From Gammaproteobacteria bacterium (GTDB taxonomy: Bacteria; Pseudomonadota; Gammaproteobacteria; Pseudomonadales; Azotimanducaceae), in contig JAPOYW010000693.1 of NCBI GenBank assembly GCA_026706425.1, positions 1-26,477 on the forward strand: a stretch of DNA of 26,477 nucleotides. Reading direction: 5' to 3'. Of this stretch, positions 7,684-17,779 are shown in pieces; position 1 is the stretch's first letter, and each line of letters begins with the position of its first letter. Position numbers and translations under genes: made by a program. The notes under the pieces were generated by a model. That model saw only the letters and a list, made by a program, of their open reading frames with translations. It was not told the origin of the DNA and did not search any database.

Positions 7684-9129
7684 TTAGCTTCGCCAGTATT
7701 GGGGTGTCAGCACGACGAGCAATGTGAAGATCTCCAAGCGTCCCAGAACCATGGCGAGCATGAGCACCCACTTCGTCGCCGGCGGGAGGGCTTGGTAGTT
7801 CGCGGCTACGTCGCCGAGCCCGGGCCCTAGATTGTTGAGGTTGGCTGCGACGGCCGAGAATGCCGTGAGGAAATCGAGGTCCGATACACCGAGCAGGATG
7901 CAGACCATGGTCACGAAGACGATCAGGTAAACGGCAAAGAAGCCCCACACGGCGTCGACGACCCGGTCGGGCACCAGTTGCTCGCCGAGTTTGATGTGGA
8001 AGATGCCGTTGGGGTGAATCAGGCGTCGGATCTCGCGTATGCCCTGTCGATAGATGAGCAGCACCCGGTACATCTTCAGGCCCCCGGCGGTGGATCCCGC
8101 GCAGCCGCCGGCAAACGCGGCAAAGATCATCAGCACGGGTGCGAGCATCGGCCAGGCGCTGTGGTCCGTCGTCGCGAATCCGGTGGTGGTGGCGATGGAT
8201 ACCGCTTGGAAGAGACCCTCCCGAATCGACTGGGACGGGGCCATGCCGTCGAGCAATAGGACGACGATGACGATTGCGGCGACGGTGCCGAGTGCGCAGA
8301 CGTAGAGGCGCAGTTCGTTGTCCCGGGCATAGGGAGCGAAGCTGCGCCTGGCCAGCACGGTGAAGTGAAGCGCGAAGCTCATTCCCGAGAGCACCATGAA
8401 CACGATGGCCACGGACTCGATGGCGACGCTGTCGAAATATCCCACGCTGGCATCGTGGGGGGCGAAGCCGCCAATGGCGACCGTCGAGAACGAATAGCAG
8501 ATCGCATCGAAGACGCTCATTCCGCCGAAGTAGTACGCGAGCGCGCATGCCACCGTGAACCCGAGGTACAGGTACCAAAGTGCCTTGGCCGTTTGCGCGA
8601 TGCGCGGCGTGAGCTTGGTGTCCTTGACCGGTCCCGGCGACTCGGCGCGGTAGAGCTGCATGCCGCCAACTCCAAGCATCGGCAGTACCGCCACCGCCAG
8701 CACGATGATGCCCATCCCCCCGAGCCACTGCAGCAGTTGCCGATATAGCAGCACCGACCGCGGCAGATCGTCGAGTCCCGCGAGCACCGTGGCGCCGGTG
8801 GTGGTCAAACCCGAAAGCGACTCGAAGACGCCGTCGGTGAACGCCACGCCGACCGACGGCGCGAGGAGGAACGGCACCGCGCCGGTGAAACCCAGTCCCA
8901 GGTAGAACAGCACGGTGATCAGGAACCCGTCCCGACTGCGCAGCTCGATCTCTCCCCGGCCGCCGATCCACAGCAAGCCGCCGACCAGGAAGCTGATCGC
9001 GAACGCGGCGAGGAACGGGGTGATCGTGGATTCGTTGTAGAACAGCGCGACCGCCACCGGCACGAGTTGGGCCACGCTGAATAGCATCAGCAGGCCGCCG
9101 GTGACGCGCAGAATGGGGGCGATGCGCAT
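7684..9129 (-). CDS. trkH: Trk potassium uptake protein TrkH
   Basis: TrkH is the membrane-embedded K+ channel-like subunit of the Trk system and is gated by TrkA. The 481-residue length matches the family. The four selectivity-filter loops can be read: SGLTTTGAT, FSTVAIGGF, SIATTTGFATTD and NLNNLGPGLG. Each has the conserved glycine that lines the K+ pore and lies between hydrophobic helices, giving the 2TM-P-2TM repeats. The protein starts MRIAPILRVTGGLLMLFS and ends in LEIFTLLVVLTPQYWRS, a typical TrkH C-terminus. It lies 18 bp after trkA, in the usual cotranscribed arrangement. Confidence 0.96.
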   Translation of the reverse strand: MRIAPILRVTGGLLMLFSVAQLVPVAVALFYNESTITPFLAAFAISFLVGGLLWIGGRGEIELRSRDGFLITVLFYLGLGFTGAVPFLLAPSVGVAFTDGVFESLSGLTTTGATVLAGLDDLPRSVLLYRQLLQWLGGMGIIVLAVAVLPMLGVGGMQLYRAESPGPVKDTKLTPRIAQTAKALWYLYLGFTVACALAYYFGGMSVFDAICYSFSTVAIGGFAPHDASVGYFDSVAIESVAIVFMVLSGMSFALHFTVLARRSFAPYARDNELRLYVCALGTVAAIVIVVLLLDGMAPSQSIREGLFQAVSIATTTGFATTDHSAWPMLAPVLMIFAAFAGGCAGSTAGGLKMYRVLLIYRQGIREIRRLIHPNGIFHIKLGEQLVPDRVVDAVWGFFAVYLIVFVTMVCILLGVSDLDFLTAFSAVAANLNNLGPGLGDVAANYQALPPATKWVLMLAMVLGRLEIFTLLVVLTPQYWRS

Positions 9130-9147
9130 GGTGCGGCTTGACGCTCC

Positions 9148-10542
9148 TTAGAAGAAGCCCAAGCCCACTTGGAACAGTCGCTCGACCGCGCGGATTCGTG
9201 TCTTGTCGGCCAGGAACAGGATGACGTGGTCCTCGCTGCGGATGACGGCATCGTCGCGGGCCACGATGACCTCGTCGTCGCGCAGGATCGCACCGACGGT
9301 GACCCCGGAGGGGAACGTGATCTGGTCGATGCGGCGGTCGACGACCCGGCTGTGCCGGGCATCGCCATGAACGACCGCTTCCATCGCCTCCACGGCACCG
9401 CGGCGCAGACTGTGTACGCGGGCCACGTCGCCGCGCCGAACGTGGGACAGGATCGAGCTGATCGTCGTCAACTGCGGCGACAGGGTGATGTCGATGTCGG
9501 TCTCCTGCATCAGGTCCACATAGGCGGGCTTCGCGATCAGGCAGATTACCCGCCGCGCGCCTAGGCGCTTCGCAAGCAGGGACGACATCACGTTCACTTC
9601 GTCGTCGTTGGTGACGGCGCAGAACGCATCGGTGTCGCGGACGTTCTCCTGGATCAGGAGGTCGCGGTCGGTGGCGTTGCCGTGGATCACCACGGCCCTC
9701 GTCAACCGCTCGGCGACCAATCCGGCGCGGGTTTCGCTGAACTCGACCACCTTGACGCTGAAGTCGTCCTGGATGGCCCGCGCCAGCTGCAGGCCGATAT
9801 TGCCGCCCCCGGCGATGATGACCCGCTTGTGCGGTCGTTCTTCGTGCTTGAACTCCGACATTACGGCGTTGATGTCCTTCGCCGGCGCGATGAAGAACAC
9901 TTCGTCGTCTACCTCGATGACGGTCTTCGCGGTGGGGTCGATGGGCCGGCCGTCGCGGAAGATCGCCACCACCTTGGTGTCGACTTTCGGGATGTGTTCC
10001 CGGAGCGAGCGCAATTGCTGGCGTACCAGCGGCCCGCCGTGGTAGGCCCGCATGGCGACGAGCTGGACACGCCGCTCGGCAAAGTCGACGACTTGCAGCG
10101 CGCCCGGATGTTCGAGCAACTCCTTGATCTGCTCCATGACGACGCGTTCGGGATTGATCAGGACGTCGATCGGCATGTGGTCGCGGCTGAAGAAGCGAAT
10201 GTCCGCGTCGTCCCCGTTGGATCCCGTGATGTATTCGTTGGATCGAATGCGGGCGATCTTCGTGGGCGTCTGGAACAGCGAGTAGCACACTTGGCAGGCG
10301 ACCATGTTGACCTCGTCGCTGTTGGTCACCGCGATCAACAGGTCTGCATCGTCGGCGCCCGCAGCCCTTAAGGTGTCCGGGCGCGAGGCATGGCCGTGGA
10401 TCGTCTGGATGTCCAGGCGGTCCTTGAGGTCCTTGAGGCGCGCGCTGTCGTGGTCCACCAAGGTAATGTCGAAAGTCTCGTTGGCGAGGTGTTCGGCGAG
10501 GGTGCCGCCGGTTTGACCGGCACCGAGGATGAGGATCTTCAT
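9148..10542 (-). CDS. trkA: Trk system potassium uptake regulator TrkA
   Basis: TrkA is the peripheral NAD(H)/ATP-binding subunit that gates TrkH. At 464 residues it has the duplicated RCK layout (E. coli 458). The first Rossmann motif is ILGAGQTGGTLAEHL (about 5-19) with the acidic strand end TLVDHD, and the second is IIAGGGNIGLQLA (about 243-255). A TrkA-C domain follows each. It is the first gene of a minus-strand trkA-trkH-plsC operon. Its promoter should lie in the 236 bp between its ATG and the end of thiDE, where I see no clear -35/-10 pair. Confidence 0.96.
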   Translation of the reverse strand: MKILILGAGQTGGTLAEHLANETFDITLVDHDSARLKDLKDRLDIQTIHGHASRPDTLRAAGADDADLLIAVTNSDEVNMVACQVCYSLFQTPTKIARIRSNEYITGSNGDDADIRFFSRDHMPIDVLINPERVVMEQIKELLEHPGALQVVDFAERRVQLVAMRAYHGGPLVRQQLRSLREHIPKVDTKVVAIFRDGRPIDPTAKTVIEVDDEVFFIAPAKDINAVMSEFKHEERPHKRVIIAGGGNIGLQLARAIQDDFSVKVVEFSETRAGLVAERLTRAVVIHGNATDRDLLIQENVRDTDAFCAVTNDDEVNVMSSLLAKRLGARRVICLIAKPAYVDLMQETDIDITLSPQLTTISSILSHVRRGDVARVHSLRRGAVEAMEAVVHGDARHSRVVDRRIDQITFPSGVTVGAILRDDEVIVARDDAVIRSEDHVILFLADKTRIRAVERLFQVGLGFF

Positions 10543-10630
10543 GACTCGATCCGTCTAGACTCCTTGAGCAACCCTGATGTTCACATGTAGGTCTGCATTT
10601 GGCGAAACGGTTGGGATCGCTCTTGAACGG

Positions 10631-10646
10631 CTCGTGTACTCACGAG
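10631..10646. repeat. short perfect inverted repeat in the thiDE-trkA gap
   Basis: CTCGTG TACT CACGAG forms a 6-bp stem with a 4-base loop in the 236-bp gap after thiDE and before trkA. A second, GC-rich stem can form 10 bases further (GCCGCGC at 10656-10662 with GCGCGGC at 10678-10684). Neither is followed by a U-run on the minus strand, so an intrinsic terminator for the thi operon is only a possibility; a regulator site for trkA is equally possible. Confidence 0.3.
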
Positions 10647-10778
10647 ACGCTGTAGGCCGCGCGCAGGGTAACTCTCGGCGCGGCGGTTCGCCACAGCCGC
10701 TCGCGGATCCCGGGCCCGGCGAGTGGCGGCGACAATACGGCATCGGAGCTTGAGCCGAGGCGGGGCCTCTTGCCGCGT

Positions 10779-12260
10779 TCACTGAGACAAGCGCACGTCG
10801 GCGTGACCAGCGCGCATTGCGGCGCGGAGGCTGGTGACCGCGTCCGCCGGATCCGGGGCTTCCGTGATGGCGCGCACCACGGCGATGCTGCCGACGCCGG
10901 TGGCCATGACGCCGGGCGCCCGTTCGATGTCGATGCCGCCGATGGCGGCGAGCGGATAGCGTGACTTGAGAAGGTTCACCCAACGCTTGAGGCGCGCGAC
11001 TCCTTGCGGCGCGAACTTCATCGGCTTGGTCGACGTGGCGTAGATGGGGCCGATTGCGACATAACTCGGTGCAACTGCGTGGGCGCGGGCGATCTCGTAG
11101 TAGCTGTGCGTGCTTACGCCCAATCGAATGCCGGACGCGGCGATCGCGGGAAGGTCGGCATCGGTTAGGTCCTCCTGTCCGAGGTGCACGCCGTAGGCGC
11201 CGGCGTCGATCGCCTCGCGCCAGAAGTCGTTGACGAAGAGCCGGGTGCTCGAGCCCTCGGTGGCAGCGACACTTTGCGCGACGGCTCGTCGAAGCGCAGG
11301 CGCCGGCAGGTCCTTGACCCGCAGTTGCACGGTGTCGACGCGAAGCTCGACGCAACGTCGTACCCAATCGGCGCTGCCGACGACGGCGTACAGACCGATG
11401 GGACGCGACAACGGGGGAAAGCCGGGACCAACGGCGCGCCCGGCGTCTACGACCCTCGGCAGGTCTTCGGCATCGCCCGGCCAGCCGAGATGCGGCAGTG
11501 GCGGTCGTCCCGCGCCGGGACTGTCGACGCCACGGGCAATCGCGCGCAGACCTTGGTGCACGTACATGTGCGCGAGGACGGGGGCCGAGTCCTCGTCCTC
11601 GCAAACCGTGGCCGCTGCCAGGGCGCTGGACAGGCTGCACCCGCCGCCATGGGCACCGCGATTGGGCAACGTTTCGCCCTGGACCGAGAAATTCCGGGTG
11701 GGGGATTCCCAGTGATCGAGCCCCGGTGTCTCGCCGTGGCCACCGGTCACGTAGACCCGCTCGGCACCCCGGTTGCGCAGCGATCCAGCCGCCTGGGCCG
11801 GGTTCTCCGGATCGATGCGCCAGGTGTCGGCGAGTTCCTCCGCATTGGGTGTGACCACGTCGACACGCCGTACCATTGCATCAATAGTATCGTCAGGCAG
11901 TACTCCAAGAGTACCACCAACCGACGCATGGCATACTGGGTCCCATACCACGAACGGTCGGTCTTCGTTTGGCAGGGCATCGAGGAAGTCCAGGACGGCG
12001 CTCGCGTTGTCGGGACTGCCGAGAGCACCGATCTTGATCGCGGCGGGCGGAAGATCGCCCCATAGCGCTTGAAGCTGTGCTCTGACGGTCGGGGCGGGAA
12101 CGACGTGGTTGTCCGCAAGCGCAGTCGTATTCTGGGCCGTGACGCAGGTTACGACGCTCGCGCCATGCAGGCCGAAGTCGTGGAATGTGAGAAGGTCCGC
12201 CTGGATGCCGGCACCGCCGCCGCTATCGGACCCAGCGATGGTCCAGGCAACATCGGGCAT
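10779..12260 (-). CDS. thiDE: fused HMP-phosphate kinase ThiD / thiamin-phosphate synthase ThiE
   Basis: This 493-residue protein joins two thiamin enzymes. Residues 1 to about 250 are ThiD, which phosphorylates hydroxymethylpyrimidine and its phosphate: N-terminal AGSDSGGGAGIQADL (9-23), DPV (107-109) and HGGGCSLSSA (204-213), the last containing the conserved cysteine of the usual GTGC motif. After a Gly/Pro-rich linker (about 248-288), residues 288-490 are ThiE, which couples HMP-PP to thiazole phosphate: TVQLRVKD, FVND, YGVHLGQED, GVSTHS, GPIYATSTK and AAIGGID. The ATG at 12260 is chosen because ThiD begins there; the open frame further upstream overlaps thiG and has no ThiD homology. It starts 5 bp after thiG. 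Both halves look intact. Confidence 0.94.
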   Translation of the reverse strand: MPDVAWTIAGSDSGGGAGIQADLLTFHDFGLHGASVVTCVTAQNTTALADNHVVPAPTVRAQLQALWGDLPPAAIKIGALGSPDNASAVLDFLDALPNEDRPFVVWDPVCHASVGGTLGVLPDDTIDAMVRRVDVVTPNAEELADTWRIDPENPAQAAGSLRNRGAERVYVTGGHGETPGLDHWESPTRNFSVQGETLPNRGAHGGGCSLSSALAAATVCEDEDSAPVLAHMYVHQGLRAIARGVDSPGAGRPPLPHLGWPGDAEDLPRVVDAGRAVGPGFPPLSRPIGLYAVVGSADWVRRCVELRVDTVQLRVKDLPAPALRRAVAQSVAATEGSSTRLFVNDFWREAIDAGAYGVHLGQEDLTDADLPAIAASGIRLGVSTHSYYEIARAHAVAPSYVAIGPIYATSTKPMKFAPQGVARLKRWVNLLKSRYPLAAIGGIDIERAPGVMATGVGSIAVVRAITEAPDPADAVTSLRAAMRAGHADVRLSQ

Positions 12261-12265
12261 TCGAA

Positions 12266-13063
12266 TCAGGCGCGGCGATCGTGCCAGAACGGGGTGCCGA
12301 CCACCGGCGTCGAGGGTTCGGCGGTCTCCGACTGGGCCATGGCGCCGGCTCGGTGGGCGATGCGACCGGCTCGCACGGCGTGTGCGAAAGCGCTCGCCAT
12401 TTCCACGGGGTCGTCGGCGCGGGCCACCGCCGTATTCAGCAGCACGCCGTCGAAGCCGAGTTCCATCGCCCGGGCGGCGTGGGACGGGAGGCCGATTCCG
12501 GCGTCCACGACCAGCGAGACGTCCGGCAGCCGGGCGCGAAGGGTTTCCAGTGCATAGGGATTGAGCAACCCCTTGCCGGTGCCGATGGGGGATCCCCAGG
12601 GCATGACGATCTCGCAGCCGAGGTCGCGCAGACGCGTGCAGACGACGAGATCTTCCGTGCTGTACGGAAATACCTTGAACCCGCGTTCGACGAGCTGTGC
12701 GGTGGCGTCGATCAGGCCGTAGGGGTCGGGCTGCAGGTTGTAGTCGTCGCCGGTGACCTCGAGCTTGATCCAGTCGGTGCCGAAGATCTCCCGGGCCATT
12801 TCCGCAAGCGTGACCGCCTCCGTCGCCGTGTGGCAGCCGGCGGTGTTGGGAAGGATTCGCCGTCCAAGGCCGGCTATGCGTTCCCAGATGGATCCGCCAC
12901 CGACTTCGCTCGGCGCTTGGCGACGCATCCCGACGGTCAATACCTCGGCACCGCTCGCCTGTACGGCGTCCGCCATGACCTTTGGCGACGGGTAGCGGGC
13001 CGTGCCGAGGAACAGCCGGCTGCCCAGTGTCTCGCCGTAGACGGTCCAGGGATCCGTGGCCAT
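12266..13063 (-). CDS. thiG: thiazole synthase ThiG
   Basis: ThiG forms the thiazole ring from deoxyxylulose phosphate, dehydroglycine and the sulfur of ThiS thiocarboxylate. It is 265 residues, the family length. Seen: LGSRLFLGTARYPS near the start, NTAGCHTATEAV (73-84), the Schiff-base lysine K100 in DWIKLEVTGDD, GSPIGTGKG (157-165), VVDAGIGLPSHA (185-196) and DGVLLNTAVA (205-214). The start at 13063 is 2 bp downstream of the thiS stop, so translation is probably coupled. A longer open frame reaching 13588 is only overlap with thiS and thiO. Confidence 0.96.
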   Translation of the reverse strand: MATDPWTVYGETLGSRLFLGTARYPSPKVMADAVQASGAEVLTVGMRRQAPSEVGGGSIWERIAGLGRRILPNTAGCHTATEAVTLAEMAREIFGTDWIKLEVTGDDYNLQPDPYGLIDATAQLVERGFKVFPYSTEDLVVCTRLRDLGCEIVMPWGSPIGTGKGLLNPYALETLRARLPDVSLVVDAGIGLPSHAARAMELGFDGVLLNTAVARADDPVEMASAFAHAVRAGRIAHRAGAMAQSETAEPSTPVVGTPFWHDRRA

Positions 13064-13065
13064 CC

Positions 13066-13278
13066 TCAGCCTCCCTGGATGGGTGCCACGACGTCCAGCC
13101 GGTCGCCGGATTCGATGAGCCGGTCCGCCCAGGCGGTGCGCGGAACAAACGTCTCGTTGACGGCTACGGCGACCCGGCGGTTCCGGTAGCCGAGATCGAC
13201 GAGCACGCGGTCGAGCCGCGGCGTTTTCTCGGCAGAGCCGTTGAGCTCGGTCAGCCGGCCATTGACTGAGATGTGCAT
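13066..13278 (-). CDS. thiS: sulfur carrier protein ThiS
   Basis: ThiS is a small ubiquitin-fold protein whose C-terminal glycine carries the sulfur used by ThiG. The ORF is 70 residues (family about 66), starts MHISVNGRL and ends APIQGG, with the obligatory Gly-Gly at the very C-terminus. The segment RVAVAVNETFVPRTAW matches the family's conserved NxxxVPR region. Its first 28 bp overlap the end of thiO in another frame. ThiF, which would adenylate it, is not in the window. Confidence 0.93.
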   Translation of the reverse strand: MHISVNGRLTELNGSAEKTPRLDRVLVDLGYRNRRVAVAVNETFVPRTAWADRLIESGDRLDVVAPIQGG

Positions 13279-14279
13279 CCGCTCGACTCCGGGTGTTCGA
13301 TGGCCTGAACCGCCTGCGCGACCACGGCGGGCGCGACGAGGAATCCGTGCCGGTAGAGACCGTTGACGCGAAGGACGCCGTCACGCCAGTGCACTCGTGG
13401 TACGTTGTCGTCGAAGGCGGCGCGCAACCCCAGGTCGAGGGCGAGGATTTCCGCCTCCGCGAAGCCGGTGTGGAGGCTGAACGCGGCGGACAGCAATTCA
13501 AGTGCGCTGCGCACGGAGACGCCGGTGCGGCTGTCGCTCTCGATCTGGGTCGCACCCACCACGTATTCGTGGTCGCCACGAGGCGCAACGTACAACTGGT
13601 AGCGGGGATGCATAAGCCGGATGGGCCGCGTCAAGGCGACTTCGGGTGCGTGCAGACGAACAACTTCGCCCCGGACGCCGCGCAGACCCGGTTCGTCGCC
13701 GTCCGCACCGCGACAGTCCACCCACGCATCGAAGCTCGGCCGGCGTCGGCGCCAGAGGGGATCGCCGTCCAGATCGACGCATTGGGCGTAGCGGATCTCA
13801 CCGCACCGATTCTCCAGCGCGGCCAACAGAGCGCGGTTGTCGATCCAACCTTCGCGGGGGAGGAACAGGCCCCCCGTAAACGCGGATGCGAGGCCAGGCT
13901 CCAGATCGTTCAGTCCGGCACGGTCCAGCCGCTTGGGTGGTTCGTCGCTGCGGGCACGCAATACGCGTTCGAATGTCTCGAGCAAGGCTACATCGGTCCG
14001 ATGTGCCACGGCGATCGCCCCGTCGAGACCATGCGGTACATCGAGCGTGGTGAGCCATTGGGGCCAGACCTTGAGGCTCGCCGTGCCCATCTCGAAGATT
14101 GCGGGATCGCTGTCCGGCAGTTCGCTCATCGGCGCGAGCATTGCGGCAGCGACATGGGCGGCACTCCCGGGCTCGTTCGGTTCGCTCCGTTCGAAGAGCG
14201 TCACCCGATGTCCCGCGTCGGTCAGCCGCCAACCGAGCAACCGTCCCATCAGGCCGGCACCGACAATGGCGATGTCCAT
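13251..14279 (-). CDS. thiO: glycine oxidase ThiO (FAD-dependent)
   Basis: ThiO oxidises glycine to the dehydroglycine (iminoacetate) that ThiG needs, the route used by aerobes in place of the radical enzyme ThiH. It is 342 residues. The dinucleotide-binding fold IVGAGLMGRLLGWRL with the ribose-binding end TLFER covers about 4-30, the DAO-type substrate half includes RGEVVRL, HPRYQLYVAPR and VVGATQIE, and the FAD tail is NGLYRHGFLVAPAVV. It overlaps thiS by 28 bp and follows thiC by 21 bp. No thiH is present, consistent with oxygen-dependent thiazole synthesis. Confidence 0.94.
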   Translation of the reverse strand: MDIAIVGAGLMGRLLGWRLTDAGHRVTLFERSEPNEPGSAAHVAAAMLAPMSELPDSDPAIFEMGTASLKVWPQWLTTLDVPHGLDGAIAVAHRTDVALLETFERVLRARSDEPPKRLDRAGLNDLEPGLASAFTGGLFLPREGWIDNRALLAALENRCGEIRYAQCVDLDGDPLWRRRRPSFDAWVDCRGADGDEPGLRGVRGEVVRLHAPEVALTRPIRLMHPRYQLYVAPRGDHEYVVGATQIESDSRTGVSVRSALELLSAAFSLHTGFAEAEILALDLGLRAAFDDNVPRVHWRDGVLRVNGLYRHGFLVAPAVVAQAVQAIEHPESSGCTSQSMAG

Positions 14280-14300
14280 GTCAGTGAATCCTTACCAACC

Positions 14301-16187
<1,887 letters not shown>

Positions 16188-16251
16188 CGAAGCCCCCTTA
16201 CTGCGGTAGCGCCAATAGGCGGCCACCGCTGGTTAACGCTTGCGTCGGGGG

Positions 16252-16350
16252 CATTGTTCCCTACGCCGGTACTAGCCGGATCAGGTTCAGCGGGTCCGCT
16301 TAGTCCTCGTCGAAGACTGGCGTCTCAGCCCGAAGGCTCCCCGACAACGA
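16252..16350 (-). promoter_or_regulatory. TPP riboswitch (Thi-box) controlling thiC
   Basis: Read on the minus strand, the leader contains the hallmark TPP aptamer: GGGG then AGCCTTCGGGCTGAGA (CTGAGA complements 16323-16328), a short variable arm, and the Thi-box CTGAACCTGATC (complement of 16279-16290), followed by CGGCTAGTACCGGCGTAGGGAA-type sequence ending near 16254. The aptamer binds thiamin diphosphate and switches thiC off. Downstream, GCCCCC (16252-16247) is complementary to GGGGGC (16197-16192) of the thiC ribosome site, and an intervening stem-loop can bring the two together. Control is therefore probably at translation initiation. Confidence 0.95.
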
Positions 16351-16355
16351 CTTGG

Positions 16356-16385
16356 AGTCTACGCGAAGGCGTCGAGCCGTGTCGA
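16356..16385 (-). promoter_or_regulatory. putative sigma-70 promoter of the thi operon
   Basis: On the minus strand, TCGACA (complement of 16380-16385) and TAGACT (complement of 16356-16361) are spaced by 18 bp. They match the -35 consensus at five of six positions and the -10 at four of six. The start site implied, near 16349, falls at the first bases of the aptamer, which is the expected geometry. Confidence 0.45.
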
Positions 16386-16493
16386 CCATCGACTTGGAAC
16401 TAGGAGGAACGATCAGAAAGGAGGAGGGAGGCGGACCCTTCAACATGCGATACTCCCGATTTCTCGGTCGAGGACTGCCGAGCCCCCGCCACC

Positions 16494-17576
16494 ATGTCAA
16501 AGAGACCCATCGAGGCAACGTCCGAAGCGTCGTCTCCCAAGCCGCTCTATTCCCGCACGCGGGTTAACGCAGCGGGCGACGAGCTGATTGCGCCGTCGAG
16601 TTCGCTGGATGAGCTGCGTAACGCCCGCTCGGTCGTCAACAATTGGCGAGCAGCGCACAGTTTGCCTCTCGATTGCATTCGCACGGAGTTGCAGCAGAGG
16701 GTCGCGGGATTCGGTGAGGAGGCCGTCGTCGCCGCGCGTCTGAAACGCCTGTCTTCCATCGAGGCCAAGCTTCGCCGGTTCCATCGGAGGGGACGCGGGA
16801 GAATGCAGGATGTCGGCGGATGTCGCGTCGTCCTGCCGTCGGAGGCGGAGGTTCGAAGCATCGAGGGCCGCTACGGCAGCGAGCCGTCACCGCACGCGGT
16901 GATCCATTCCGACGACTACATTGCCGAACCGAGAGCCAGCGGCTATCGCGGAGTCCACTTGGTGAGCCGGTTTCGACCAGGAGGTGAAGAACAAGCGGTC
17001 TACGAGGGAATGCGGATCGAAATCCAGCTTCGCTCCCGGTTGCAGCACGTCTGGGCAACTGCCGTCGAGACGGTTGGGACCTTCTCCGGCGAAGCGCTGA
17101 AGTCCAGTGTGGGTGACGAGCGATGGTTGCGCCTGTTCGCCCTCATGGGTTCCGAGATGGCTTTCGCTGAAGGCCGTCCGCTGGTGCCGGAAACACCGAA
17201 GACGCGAGAAGCGGTGCGGGAGGAACTGTCTGAGGTCGCGCATGGCGTGGACGCGGTAGCGAGGCTCGAGAGGTATCGCGAGACGCTGCGCGTACTAGAG
17301 GGGCACGTTCGAAACGGAAAGGCGGAGTATTTCCACATCATTGTCGACTCGATGCCGGACGACGTTGCGCGCGTGCGTTGGAACGAATACGCCGAGCGCG
17401 AGCGCGAGGAAGCCATACTCGCCTTCGAGGAGGTGGAAGCGGCGATCAAGCACTTTCCCGGCGCCGACACCGTGCTCGTCCGGGTCGCGTCGGTCGACGC
17501 CTTGCGCGATGCGTACCCGAGCTATTTCGCCGACACTAGGGTCTTTGTCGATCAACTCAAGTGCGCGATAGGCTGA
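16494..17576 (+). CDS. single-domain RelA/SpoT-type nucleotide pyrophosphokinase
   Basis: The 360-residue protein has a RelA/SpoT synthetase domain at about 75-190: R82-x-K84 with SSIEAK (87-92), MQDVGGCRV (104-112) with the metal-binding Asp106, GYRGVHL (150-156), EIQLRS (176-181) and QHVWA (184-188). These are the residues that bind GDP/GTP and ATP in ppGpp synthetases. There is no HD hydrolase and no TGS/ACT regulatory domain. The C-terminal 170 residues are largely charged and probably helical, with a possible coiled coil near 296-318. The ATG at 16494 lacks a good ribosome site. A small ORF and ggt follow closely. It may make (p)ppGpp-like alarmones, or be a toxic small alarmone synthetase that makes ppApp or modifies tRNA; sequence alone does not decide. 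Confidence 0.88.
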   Translation: MSKRPIEATSEASSPKPLYSRTRVNAAGDELIAPSSSLDELRNARSVVNNWRAAHSLPLDCIRTELQQRVAGFGEEAVVAARLKRLSSIEAKLRRFHRRGRGRMQDVGGCRVVLPSEAEVRSIEGRYGSEPSPHAVIHSDDYIAEPRASGYRGVHLVSRFRPGGEEQAVYEGMRIEIQLRSRLQHVWATAVETVGTFSGEALKSSVGDERWLRLFALMGSEMAFAEGRPLVPETPKTREAVREELSEVAHGVDAVARLERYRETLRVLEGHVRNGKAEYFHIIVDSMPDDVARVRWNEYAEREREEAILAFEEVEAAIKHFPGADTVLVRVASVDALRDAYPSYFADTRVFVDQLKCAIG

Positions 17577-17581
17577 CGAAC

Positions 17582-17767
17582 ATGGGAGCGGACACAGTCA
17601 CGGATAGGCTTGACGCGGTCTACGCCGACGACAGAGCGGACTCAAAGCTCGACGAGGGATTGCAGGCGCTTCAGTACGCGCTCCTCAAGCAGGTCGAAGC
17701 ATGGCCTGTGCCTGGTGTTGAACCTGTCGCACCGGCGGAGACGAAACCTACGCCTGTCGACCGGTGA
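17582..17767 (+). CDS. small acidic protein downstream of the RelA-like synthetase
   Basis: This is a 61-residue ORF from ATG 17582, starting MGADTVTDRLDAVYADD and ending in a Pro-rich tail (VEPVAPAETKPTPVDR). A GTG at 17561, overlapping the synthetase stop, would add seven residues. The centre (SKLDEGLQALQYALLKQVEAW) is probably an amphipathic helix. The gene begins 5 bp after the synthetase and ends 12 bp before ggt, so it is cotranscribed. I do not recognise a family. Its place next to a lone synthetase makes a neutralising partner conceivable, but this is inference only. Confidence 0.5.
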   Translation: MGADTVTDRLDAVYADDRADSKLDEGLQALQYALLKQVEAWPVPGVEPVAPAETKPTPVDR

Positions 17768-17779
17768 TGGCCGCCGCGA

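Noticed and set aside
7568..10288. 906-codon open frame on the minus strand across trkA, trkH and plsC
   Set aside because: It lies in an alternative frame of trkA/trkH, which have full family motifs; its translation is Arg/His/Pro-rich and motif-free.
12261..13148. Upstream extension of the ThiDE frame to 13148, and of the ThiG frame to 13588
   Set aside because: Both extensions overlap thiG, thiS or thiO in the wrong frame; ThiD and ThiG homology begins exactly at 12260 and 13063.
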